Shown here piece after piece: positions 1-7,091 of a stretch of DNA of 32,977 bases. The notes under the pieces were generated by a model. That model was given only the letters and a program-made list of their open reading frames with translations. It did no database searches and was not told the DNA's origin. The stretch is from positions 1-32,977 of the forward strand of contig CADCGD010000052.1 in the NCBI GenBank assembly GCA_902800925.1, written 5' to 3'. The stretch comes from an uncultured Bacteroidales bacterium. GTDB taxonomy: Bacteria; Bacteroidota; Bacteroidia; Bacteroidales; Bacteroidaceae. The position numbers and the translations under genes were made by a program. Each line of letters starts with the position of its first letter. Position 1 is the first letter of the stretch.

Positions 1-2
1 AC

Positions 3-642
3 ATGAAACGACAAAAGGATGCATTCACCGACTCGGTTATGAAAGCCAATCACAGTCTGGAGATTGCCGACTGGCAAAAGAAATTTGATGAAGAGCGTTG
101 GGAAGAGAGGCTCCATCAGCGGATAACAAAATTGGGGGGGGGTAATTTTTGTTTTTCTGTTGATGTTGGCCACGGGCTATTGGTGGTATTGGCGAAGAGT
201 CAGAAGCCTGAACTTCCGACTTGACGACCATGCCAGACGAATCACAGAAAGCCAGACAGAGATAGAACGACTGCAACAGAGCGGTGAGGCCAGTGAACAA
301 ACCATTGCCGAACTGAACCGGCAGATAGAGAGCAGCCGAGAGCGTATCTCCAACAAACTGCTGACGGGTACGCAACAGTTTGTGAAACTACAGCAGAAGG
401 AGTGCGTCGGCGACATGACGGCAGAGGAACGGCAGTGCCTGATAGACTATTTCGCCCAGTTGCGCCCGAAGCGCTGGCAGCAGTGGGAGCACACATACCA
501 TCCTCTCACACCGGCACAGTACGTCTTCCTGATCCTTCAGGATGACCTCCGCTACGACGACGACACTATCGCCCAAATCCTCGACGTGAAACCCGCCTCC
601 CTCCGCACCACCCGCTCAAGGATCAAAGGGAGAGAGAGGTAA
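3..642 (+). pseudogene. Membrane-anchored HTH regulator, 5'-partial, frameshifted at a G9 tract
   Basis: This is the 3' portion of a gene that runs off the left edge. The first frame ends in a basic, coiled-coil-like stretch before a run of nine G at 134-142. The next frame then supplies a hydrophobic segment (IFVFLLMLATGYWWYW), a long coiled coil (about residues 20-75 of that frame) and a C-terminal domain ending in DVKPASLRTTRSRIKGR, which resembles the helix-turn-helix of sigma-70 region 4. With eight G the two frames join without a break. Bacteroidota have many regulators built as TPR or other sensor, one membrane helix, coiled coil, then HTH, and the preserved part fits that plan. Only the end is visible, so the sensor and targets are unknown. 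The frameshift may be real, phase-variable or a sequencing error. Confidence 0.6.
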
Positions 643-649
643 AGTGGCG

Positions 650-777
650 CTATTTTTTCGCTTCGAACGTGATGTCCTTGCGGTAAGACACCGCCTCACC
701 CTCACGCTCGCAAAACTCACGCAGCACCTGAAGGTCAATACTGTTATTGCTGAATTTGACGTTGTCGAAATCCGTCA
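650..777 (-). pseudogene. Short fragment, possibly the N-terminus of a Crp/Fnr-type regulator
   Basis: An ATG at 777 on the minus strand opens a 42-codon frame with LREFCEREGEAV and SYRKDITFEAKK near its end. The style (acidic helix, then YRK and a beta strand) resembles the start of the cyclic-nucleotide-like domain of Bacteroidota Crp/Fnr regulators, but the frame stops at a TAG just downstream of the previous gene. It could be a truncated remnant or chance. The rest of the 643-999 interval holds only the promoter of the next gene. Confidence 0.25.
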
Positions 778-940
778 TGACTCGGCAAAGTTTAAGCAGG
801 ATTGGTTGTGCAAGATGCCGTAAAATAAGCCGTTTAGGGCAATATACCATATTATTGTGATGAGGGTGTGTCACACTTGTTTTCAAGCATAATCTTCTGC
901 ATGTCAATGGATAGATATGTACACAAAAAGAGAAAAAGTC

Positions 941-971
941 TTGGCGTTGTCGAGGTGATTTCGTACCTTTG
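941..971 (+). promoter_or_regulatory. Bacteroidota-type promoter of the outer-membrane protein gene
   Basis: TACCTTTG at 964-971 matches the TAnnTTTG -7 element, and TTG at 941-943 lies 20 nt upstream as a -33 element. The ATG at 1000 follows after 28 nt, which leaves a short ordinary leader. Confidence 0.7.
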
Positions 972-999
972 CAGACGAACAAGAAAAATAGACCAACCC

Positions 1000-1953
1000 A
1001 TGACACAAATTAGACTTTTGATTACGCTGCTCTTCCTGACTAGCATGCTCTTTGCCCATGGCCAGCTGGCTGACCCTCGTGAGAAATTCAGCATCACGGC
1101 AGATGTCGATGGCGCTACCAATACAGACTATTATTGGAAAAGTGAAAAAGGTGAACGGCTGGAAGAAGGACGCCTGCAGCACGGCGTTGCTGCTCGTGTG
1201 CGAGCCAGTCTCAAGGTGCTCGGCAACCAACAGTTCTCCCTCTCCGTATCACCCTTCTATCGCTATAGCAACAAGGAGTTGAATGCCAGCGATACCTACG
1301 GTGCCCTGTTGTTTGACGTGCCTCGCGAGCACCACCACTATGGCAGCAGCCTCATGGCCAACTACAATACGCGTTGGCTGGGCAAACCTTTTACCTTGAT
1401 GGCGATGGGTACCGCAAACTTCTCGCAGTATGGTTTCGAAGATGCTTCCAGCATGATTGGCGGTATCTTCAGCATCACGCGCAACCAGAAGACCTTCTTA
1501 GGACTGGGCTTAATCTGTCTGGTTGGTACCTCCGTATCCTGGCCGCTCTATCCAATGTTCATCTACACCCACCAGTTCAACAACCATTGGAGCATCAGCT
1601 GCATGGAGGTCAACAACTACCTCAACTACCAGGTCTCTCGCCCCTTGCGTCTCTCCTTCGGTATGGAGATGGAGAGTGACAAGATATATCTTCGTCCCAA
1701 GGTTACAGATTATCCGGAGAAGATGGAGATTAGCCAGGTGACCGAACGCTTCGGCATCTTCACCAATATCCAGACCAGCCGCGAGCTCTCCATCAACCTC
1801 GGAGTAGGTGCTGCCGTTCCCTTCTACGGACGTCTCCGCCAAAGTGGACATAACAAGACCTATATGAATCTGCACGACCAGGTCAAACCCTTTGTGCGCC
1901 TACGTGTCAAGTACACCATCAGTCAACAGCCGACTATGGCAAGAAGCAGATGA
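1000..1953 (+). CDS. Outer-membrane beta-barrel protein (DUF6268-like)
   Basis: The ATG at 1000 is chosen because it begins a clean signal peptide (MTQIRLLITLLFLTSMLFAHG, cleavage near residue 22) just after a good promoter; an in-frame start at 868 would add a tail lying upstream of that promoter. The mature part of about 295 residues is rich in alternating aromatic and polar residues and amphipathic beta strands (for example NNHWSISCMEVNNYLNY and RPLRLSFGMEMESDKIYL) and ends in LRVKYTIS, all typical of a small outer-membrane barrel. It resembles the DUF6268 family of Bacteroidota. No enzyme motif is visible and the substrate is unknown. It stands alone between two promoters. Confidence 0.65.
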   Translation: MTQIRLLITLLFLTSMLFAHGQLADPREKFSITADVDGATNTDYYWKSEKGERLEEGRLQHGVAARVRASLKVLGNQQFSLSVSPFYRYSNKELNASDTYGALLFDVPREHHHYGSSLMANYNTRWLGKPFTLMAMGTANFSQYGFEDASSMIGGIFSITRNQKTFLGLGLICLVGTSVSWPLYPMFIYTHQFNNHWSISCMEVNNYLNYQVSRPLRLSFGMEMESDKIYLRPKVTDYPEKMEISQVTERFGIFTNIQTSRELSINLGVGAAVPFYGRLRQSGHNKTYMNLHDQVKPFVRLRVKYTISQQPTMARSR

Positions 1954-2062
1954 ACTGTCATAGCAATCCCTGTAGGAATCATGTAAAGCCTTTTTTCTAG
2001 TAAAAAATATTATTATAAGAAAGAAAACGGACTTCGACAATGGATTATTAAGAATTATTTCT

Positions 2063-2070
2063 TAATTTTG
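2063..2070 (+). promoter_or_regulatory. -7 element of the micro-ORF/DUF3822/rsmD operon
   Basis: TAATTTTG at 2063-2070 matches TAnnTTTG. The -33 region (about 2040) is weak. The micro-ORF start at 2079 follows after exactly 8 nt, so the transcript would begin almost at that ATG. Confidence 0.55.
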
Positions 2071-2078
2071 CAGGCGAA

Positions 2079-2165
2079 ATGACAAGTATTCACAAAACAA
2101 ATATCCTGCTGGCACTCGTGGCACTGGCTCTGGCTGTGCTGTGCGTGCTGAGCATACTGCAATGA
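2079..2165 (+). CDS. 28-residue single-pass membrane micropeptide, leader of the DUF3822-rsmD operon
   Basis: An ATG at 2079 opens a 28-codon frame with a positively charged start (MTSIHKTN) followed by about 18 uninterrupted hydrophobic residues (ILLALVALALAVLCVLSI), then Q and TGA. Its TGA at 2163-2165 overlaps the DUF3822 ATG at 2162 as ATGA, a usual sign of translational coupling. The promoter's -7 box ends 8 nt before its start, so nearly no leader is left. This is too short for routine gene calling. It may be a real micropeptide, or a coupling leader whose only job is to bring ribosomes to the next gene. Confidence 0.5.
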   Translation: MTSIHKTNILLALVALALAVLCVLSILQ

Positions 2166-2953
2166 TGGAGAACAGACTGAAACGACTTGTAATACGCATC
2201 AGCAGAGGACGCCTCTCGTTCTCTGTGGCCGACGGTAGCGATGTAGAATTCGAAGACTATGCGTTGAACAGCAGTATCTCGATGGCTGCCAACCTGCGTG
2301 AGGCACTGCGCACACTGCCCTTGCTGGAGGACAGTTTTGAACGTGTCCTCGTAATGGTCGACACCCCCACCCTGATGGTGCCTGCCAATGAGTTTGATGA
2401 GGCAGACGCAGAGACACTCTATCGACATGCCTTCACTGGTCAGGAACAGCAACAAGTGATGCACACCGTATTGCCCGACCTGAATGCCGTCGTGCTGTTC
2501 TCCGTGCAGAAAGACCTGCGTACCGTCATCGAAGACAACTTCAGCGACGTGCGCTATACGGCTGCCGTTGCTCCTGTCTGGCGCCATCTGCACCAGCGTA
2601 GCTATACAGGGCAGCACCATAAGCTCTTCGGCTACTTCCACGATAGACAGATGGAGGTGTTCAGCTTTGCACAGAATCGTTTTAAGTTCTGTAACAGCTT
2701 TACCGTCAACAATCCCAACGATGCGTTGTACTACCTGTTGGCCGTATGGAAACAGTTGTCGATGGAGGCAGAGCACGACGAGTTGCACCTCGTTGGTGAC
2801 ATCCCCGAGCGTGACCAGTTGTTGGAAGAGGCCCAGCGTTTTGTGAAACGTGTCTTCTATATCAATCCGTCAGGAGAGTTCAACCGTGCTCCCGTCAGTC
2901 AGATTAAGGGCATGCCGTATGACTTGATGACCTTATATATCAAAGGACGATGA
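2162..2953 (+). CDS. DUF3822 family protein
   Basis: This 263-residue soluble protein matches the DUF3822 family as I know it in Bacteroidota: an N-terminal RLSFSVADGSDVEFEDYALN segment, a central region with LFSVQKDLRTVIEDNFSDV, and a C-terminal half with HHKLFGYFHDRQMEVFSF and the DIPERDQL region. The fold recalls actin-like ATPases of the PilM/FtsA type, but I see no clear nucleotide-binding residues. ATG 2162 is chosen over an upstream GTG because it makes the ATGA overlap with the micropeptide. The stop overlaps the rsmD ATG at 2950 by 4 nt. Pairing with rsmD is common in the phylum; the molecular role is unknown. Confidence 0.8.
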   Translation: MMENRLKRLVIRISRGRLSFSVADGSDVEFEDYALNSSISMAANLREALRTLPLLEDSFERVLVMVDTPTLMVPANEFDEADAETLYRHAFTGQEQQQVMHTVLPDLNAVVLFSVQKDLRTVIEDNFSDVRYTAAVAPVWRHLHQRSYTGQHHKLFGYFHDRQMEVFSFAQNRFKFCNSFTVNNPNDALYYLLAVWKQLSMEAEHDELHLVGDIPERDQLLEEAQRFVKRVFYINPSGEFNRAPVSQIKGMPYDLMTLYIKGR

Positions 2954-3525
2954 GAATCATTACAGGGAAATATAAGGGTCGCCATTTCGACATACCACGT
3001 ACCTTCAAGGCACGTCCTACGACGGACTTTGCCAAGGAGAACATCTTCAACGTGCTGGTGCAGTATGTGGACTTTGAGGGTGCTCAGGCCCTCGACCTCT
3101 TCTCGGGTACGGGTAGCATCTCGCTGGAACTGCTGTCGCGTGGCTGTAGCCAGGTGGTCAGCGTAGAACTGGACCGCGACCACCACCGCTTCATTCAGGA
3201 ATGCGTCAAGAAACTCATGGGGACAGTCCCCTCTGTGAGTAGCGAAGCGGATTACAGGGGGACTGTCCCCAAAGTGATCCCCATCCGTGGCGACGTGTTC
3301 CGTTTTCTGAAGAGTTGCAAGCAACAGTATGACTTCATCTTTGCCGACCCACCCTATGCACTGAAGGAATTGCCCCAGATTCCAGACCTTATCTTCGAGA
3401 AGCAACTGCTGAAGCCTGACGGCATCTTCGTCTTTGAACATGGCAAAGACTACGACTTCTCTCAGCATCCACACTTCGTGGAACACCGCTCGTATGGCAG
3501 TGTGAACTTCTCGTTGTTCAGATAA
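2950..3525 (+). CDS. rsmD: 16S rRNA (guanine-N2)-methyltransferase RsmD, with an in-frame repeat insert
   Basis: RsmD transfers a methyl group from SAM to the N2 of G966 in 16S rRNA during 30S assembly. Visible motifs are the N-terminal RIITGKYKGR, the SAM-binding ALDLFSGTGSISLE (about residues 47-60) and the catalytic DPPY at residues 133-136. The length of 191 aa is somewhat above the usual 175-180. The excess is at residues 90-107, encoded by a palindromic repeat (3219-3270) that lies between two beta-alpha units, where an added loop should be tolerated. The ATG overlaps the DUF3822 stop. The gene ends 8 nt from the convergent cardiolipin synthase. Confidence 0.92.
   Translation: MRIITGKYKGRHFDIPRTFKARPTTDFAKENIFNVLVQYVDFEGAQALDLFSGTGSISLELLSRGCSQVVSVELDRDHHRFIQECVKKLMGTVPSVSSEADYRGTVPKVIPIRGDVFRFLKSCKQQYDFIFADPPYALKELPQIPDLIFEKQLLKPDGIFVFEHGKDYDFSQHPHFVEHRSYGSVNFSLFR
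3219..3270. repeat. Palindromic repeat inside rsmD
   Basis: GGGGACAGTCCCC at 3219-3231 is the exact reverse complement of GGGGACTGTCCCC at 3258-3270. Each arm is itself nearly palindromic. The 26-nt centre adds partial pairing (CTGT...ACAG). Related pieces occur elsewhere: GGGGACTGTCCC near 29500 and CCTGTAATCCGCTT near 31682. Confidence 0.85.
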
Positions 3526-3533
3526 ACCACGAT

Positions 3534-4970
3534 TTATAATAGTGGCGACACCAGTCGGGTGAGCGACTCCAATAGTCGTGCCCCAAAGCGGGGATGGATG
3601 CGTCGAGGCAGTTCACTCATTTCCACACTCTGTTTCTGGTCATCCAGGAATATTTTCTTCATTCTCAGCGCCGTACCCTCATCATAGACAAAGGCGTTAA
3701 CCTCGAAGTTGTTCTCAAAGGAACGGATGTCGAGGTTCGTGGAGCCACACGTCGACAAAGCATCGTCCGTAACCAACGTCTTAGCATGCAAGAACCCTGC
3801 CCGATAGAGATAAATCTTGGCACCCGCCTCGTGCAACTCGCGCAGATAGGAGCGTGAGGCCCAGTCGGTGAAGAATGCCTCAGGATGCAACGGACAGATG
3901 ATGCGTACATCCACACCACCCACGGCAGCCGTTTTCAGGGCAAAGAGCACGGGTTCGTTGGGCAGGAAGTAAGGCGTCTCGATATAGACGTAGCGACGCG
4001 CAGCCAGGATGGTGCGCACAAAACCCTGCATGATTTCCGGATAGTGCTCCGTAGGTCCACTGGTCACCACCTGTACCACACAGTTGTTGACGACAGGCTG
4101 TTCATCATGATTAATAGCCGGATAGTATTTGCGGTCCGTGATCAGCGTGCGGTCCACGAAGTACCAGTCCACGAGGAACGCCCGTTGTAAGGCATAGACC
4201 ACGCCACCCGTCAGTCGCCACATGGTGTCGCGCCAAGGTTGCGTACCCGTTCCCTTCACATAGCGCAGGGCGACATTCATACCGCCTACATACCCTACCC
4301 TGCCATCGATGACGATGATCTTTCGGTGGTCACGGTAGTTGGCCTTCGACGTGAACGACGGGAAACGGACAGGCAGGAACGGAGCCACCTCTACACCAGC
4401 ATCGCGCAGACGCTCAAAGAAGCGATGGCTGACCTTCCAACAGCCCACATCATCGTATATCAGTCGCACCTCCACACCCTGACGGGCCTTGTCCATCAAG
4501 GCTTCAGCCACCATACGTCCCAAGGCATCGTCCTCGATGATATAAAGTTCCAGGTGGATATGGTGCTGGGCCGCAGCAATATCCTTCAGCAGTTCAGGGA
4601 AGAAAGCATAGCCGTCGGTAATGATATCTATCTTGTTGTCCTTGAACGGCAACGCCATGCTCTGGTTGACAAACAGGTCCACCAACTGGCGCTGGCGCTC
4701 AGGCACCCGGAAGTCCTCCTGTTCCACGAAGTTCAGCATGGAACGTTTGGTGAGCTGGTCGAGCGAACGCTGACTGACCAGTCGTTCCCTGCGGTGGTTG
4801 ATGCCGAAGAAGAGGTAGAAAATGATGCCGACAACAGGTATGAAGAAGATAACCAGCGCCCACGCCATCGTCTTGGCGGGTTGCCGGTTGTCCATGATGA
4901 CATGGATGATGGCTACTGCTATCACAATCCATGCCAGCGCAACACCTATGATATATAACAGTCCTTCCAC
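3534..4970 (-). CDS. cls: Cardiolipin synthase (phospholipase D family)
   Basis: This 478-residue protein condenses two phosphatidylglycerol molecules into cardiolipin at the inner membrane. Two N-terminal membrane helices (about residues 5-22 and 35-55, with GIIFYLFFGINHRRE after them) are typical of ClsA. Both PLD catalytic motifs are intact: HRKIIVIDG near residue 213 and HAKTLVTDD near residue 393, each followed by the usual GGMN or GSTNLDIRS. Length is normal. It lies 40 nt downstream of dnaG on the same strand, and that gap is filled by an A/T-rich repeat without a clear promoter, so it is probably cotranscribed with dnaG. Confidence 0.93.
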   Translation of the reverse strand: MEGLLYIIGVALAWIVIAVAIIHVIMDNRQPAKTMAWALVIFFIPVVGIIFYLFFGINHRRERLVSQRSLDQLTKRSMLNFVEQEDFRVPERQRQLVDLFVNQSMALPFKDNKIDIITDGYAFFPELLKDIAAAQHHIHLELYIIEDDALGRMVAEALMDKARQGVEVRLIYDDVGCWKVSHRFFERLRDAGVEVAPFLPVRFPSFTSKANYRDHRKIIVIDGRVGYVGGMNVALRYVKGTGTQPWRDTMWRLTGGVVYALQRAFLVDWYFVDRTLITDRKYYPAINHDEQPVVNNCVVQVVTSGPTEHYPEIMQGFVRTILAARRYVYIETPYFLPNEPVLFALKTAAVGGVDVRIICPLHPEAFFTDWASRSYLRELHEAGAKIYLYRAGFLHAKTLVTDDALSTCGSTNLDIRSFENNFEVNAFVYDEGTALRMKKIFLDDQKQSVEMSELPRRIHPRFGARLLESLTRLVSPLL

Positions 4971-4971
4971 C

Positions 4972-5001
4972 CTTCAATTATCATTTTTCAATTATCAATT
5001 A
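4972..5001. repeat. Short-period ATTATCAATT-type intergenic repeat
   Basis: The dnaG-cls gap contains two near copies of TCAATTATCA-type sequence. The same kind of tract recurs at 7041-7066, 23944-23975, 26056-26094 and 27060-27100, each with its own short period. Confidence 0.6.
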
Positions 5002-5010
5002 GCGAAAGCG

Positions 5011-7014
5011 TCATACAATAACGTCCGACCCACGTTCCTTAGCCAGTGCGTTGCGCAACTCCTGCGTTTCCTTATAGTCTTCCATCAGCATTTTCAACTC
5101 CGTCATATTGGTACCCATCGCCTTCAGCTTCTGCTGCAGTTCCTTCAGGTGTCCGTTGACGATGTCCAGACGGAAATCGAGAATCAGGTGCTGTACACGT
5201 TGGCGCAACGAGGCCTCGCTGTTCTTCATCTCGAAACTCTTGCTCAACTGGTGATTGTCGATACCCAGCGTGGTAGCCAACTGACTGATGGCAGGGTCAG
5301 GGTGTTGCATGAAGTAGTTCAGGGCCTTGAAACCAGGCTCTGCGGAGTGTGCCACAGCTTCCTGCAGGATGGTGTTATACAACGCATTGCCAAACGTCAG
5401 TCCATCGCTCGACAGGTCATAGTCCACATATTGTGCCACATTCAGGTTCACCGTACCGCCATCGTCCGTCTCCAGACCCTCGAAGATAACCTCCTCACCA
5501 TGACGAATCACATTCTGGATGATCAGACGTTCCACCTCAGAGGCCTGTTCTTGTTGAGTGTGCAGGCCGAAGTTGTCGATGGCAGCAGCAGACTGAGGCT
5601 GACGCTGTTGCTCACGCTCCTCTATCTTACGCTGTTCCTCCCTATCGCCGGCAATGAACTTGTTGGTCTGGGTAATCAGCGTGCGCTCGTTGACCTCCAA
5701 GCGACGCGAACACTCGGTGATATAGGTGGCACGCACGATGGGGTCAGGGATGACACTCACCGAACGGACGATGTTGTTGATAGCCTCCGCGCGCTTGATG
5801 GGGTCGGTGACATTCTTCAACAGCAAGTCGGTCTTAAACTGGATGAAGTCCGTCTGGTGCTGTTGGATATACTCCTTGAACTCCTGGGCGGTATGCTTGC
5901 GAGCAAACGAGTCAGGGTCGTCACCATCGGGCAACAGCAACACCTTCACATTCATGCCTTCCTGCAACAGCATATCGGTACCACGCATGGCGGCATGGAT
6001 GCCAGCCTCATCACCGTCGTAGAGCAGTACAATATTGGGTGTAAAGCGGTGCAACAGGCGTATCTGATAGTTGCTCAGTGCCGTACCACTGTTCGCTACG
6101 ACATTCTCCAAACCACACTGGTGCATGGCGATGACGTCGGTATAGCCCTCCACCATGTACACGCAGTCTTCCTTGACGATGGCTTTCTTCGCCTGATAGA
6201 TGCCATAGAGTTCGCGTTCCTTATGATAGATTTCAGAGTCGGGCGAGTTGACATATTTCTGTTGCACGCCCTTTGTGGCAGCATCGAGCTTACGTCCACC
6301 AAAGGCCACCACCTTGCCACTGACGTTCAGCCACGGGAAGATGGCACGACCCGCAAAGCGGTCGACTAAGGCGTTTTTTTTGTCTAAGGAATCTGGGAAT
6401 TTAGGACTATTATCATCTGTATCATTTCCTTGATTCCTTGATTCCTTAGAATAACACAAACCTGTTTTTATCAGAAACTCTTCCTTGAATCCTTTGCGCT
6501 TAGCCTCGTTGGCCAGGGCGTCTCGCTTGTTGAGGGCAAAACCCAGCTGGAAACGTTCGATGATATCATCACGGATGCCACGACTGCGGAAATACTGTTT
6601 ACCGATAGCCATACCATCGACATCGTTCTTCAGGATGTTATGGAAATACTGGCACGCCCACTCGTTGACCACAAACATCGACTCACGCTCACTCTGCTCA
6701 CGCTTCTCGTCGTCGCTGAGCTCACGCTCCTGAATCTCGATGTTGTATTTCTTCGCCAACCAGCGTAGGGCCTCCGGATAGGTTATCTGCTCGTGCTTCA
6801 TCAGGAAGTTTACGGCATTGCCACCCTCGCCACACGAGAAACACTTGCATATCTGGCGGGCTGGCGACACCATGAACGACGGCGTCTTGTCGTCGTGGAA
6901 CGGGCACAGACCTTTATAGTTAACGCCCGACTTGCGGAGGTTAACAAACTCGCCTACGACATCCACGATGTTCACGGCATCCATAATCTTGTCTACAGTC
7001 GCTCTATCAATCAT
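5011..7014 (-). CDS. dnaG: DNA primase DnaG, with an in-frame repeat insert
   Basis: DnaG makes the RNA primers for chromosome replication. The N-terminal zinc domain is complete (C37-x2-H40 and C58-x2-C61 in the CPFHDDKTPSF...CKCFSCGEGG region). The TOPRIM core follows with EGYTDVIAMH and LLYDGDEAG, and a long C-terminal helicase-binding region completes 667 aa. ATG 7014 is chosen because it starts the conserved MIDRATVDKIMDAVNIVDVV and lies 8 nt after a -7 box. Between the zinc domain and the TOPRIM core the usual LCY...LVDRFAGR join carries about 25 extra residues, encoded by the repeat at 6383-6450. Reading frame and catalytic residues are unaffected. Confidence 0.96.
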   Translation of the reverse strand: MIDRATVDKIMDAVNIVDVVGEFVNLRKSGVNYKGLCPFHDDKTPSFMVSPARQICKCFSCGEGGNAVNFLMKHEQITYPEALRWLAKKYNIEIQERELSDDEKREQSERESMFVVNEWACQYFHNILKNDVDGMAIGKQYFRSRGIRDDIIERFQLGFALNKRDALANEAKRKGFKEEFLIKTGLCYSKESRNQGNDTDDNSPKFPDSLDKKNALVDRFAGRAIFPWLNVSGKVVAFGGRKLDAATKGVQQKYVNSPDSEIYHKERELYGIYQAKKAIVKEDCVYMVEGYTDVIAMHQCGLENVVANSGTALSNYQIRLLHRFTPNIVLLYDGDEAGIHAAMRGTDMLLQEGMNVKVLLLPDGDDPDSFARKHTAQEFKEYIQQHQTDFIQFKTDLLLKNVTDPIKRAEAINNIVRSVSVIPDPIVRATYITECSRRLEVNERTLITQTNKFIAGDREEQRKIEEREQQRQPQSAAAIDNFGLHTQQEQASEVERLIIQNVIRHGEEVIFEGLETDDGGTVNLNVAQYVDYDLSSDGLTFGNALYNTILQEAVAHSAEPGFKALNYFMQHPDPAISQLATTLGIDNHQLSKSFEMKNSEASLRQRVQHLILDFRLDIVNGHLKELQQKLKAMGTNMTELKMLMEDYKETQELRNALAKERGSDVIV
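6383..6450. repeat. Inverted repeat island inside dnaG
   Basis: TCTAAGGAATC at 6383-6393 and GATTCCTTAGA at 6440-6450 are exact reverse complements 46 nt apart, and GATTCCTTG is repeated inside. The island encodes the Asn/Asp/Ser-rich extra residues of DnaG. Confidence 0.8.
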
Positions 7015-7022
7015 TGCGATTG

Positions 7023-7051
7023 CAAAGTTACGAAAAAATCTCAACTCTCAA
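7023..7051 (-). promoter_or_regulatory. dnaG promoter
   Basis: Reading leftward, TAACTTTG (7030-7023) is a perfect -7 element and TTG at 7051-7049 is an 18-nt-spaced -33. The dnaG ATG follows after exactly 8 nt. The repeat tract 7041-7066 overlaps the -33 region. Confidence 0.6.
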
Positions 7052-7075
7052 CCATTAACTATCAACTTTTTTTCG

Positions 7076-7083
7076 TACCTTTG
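7076..7083 (+). promoter_or_regulatory. -7 element of topB
   Basis: TACCTTTG at 7076-7083 is followed after exactly 8 nt by the topB ATG at 7092. It is divergent from the dnaG promoter; the two -7 boxes are 45 nt apart. Confidence 0.6.
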
Positions 7084-7091
7084 CACCTCGT

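Noticed and set aside
868-999. Longer N-terminus for the outer-membrane protein
   Set aside because: This start lies upstream of the -33/-7 promoter and would place the signal peptide internally.
4239-4958. 239-codon plus-strand frame inside the cardiolipin synthase gene
   Set aside because: Antisense to intact PLD motifs and lacks any recognisable feature.
4822-6369. 515-codon open frame on the plus strand opposite dnaG and cls
   Set aside because: It is antisense to two clearly homologous genes, spans the end of both, and its translation has no recognisable domain.
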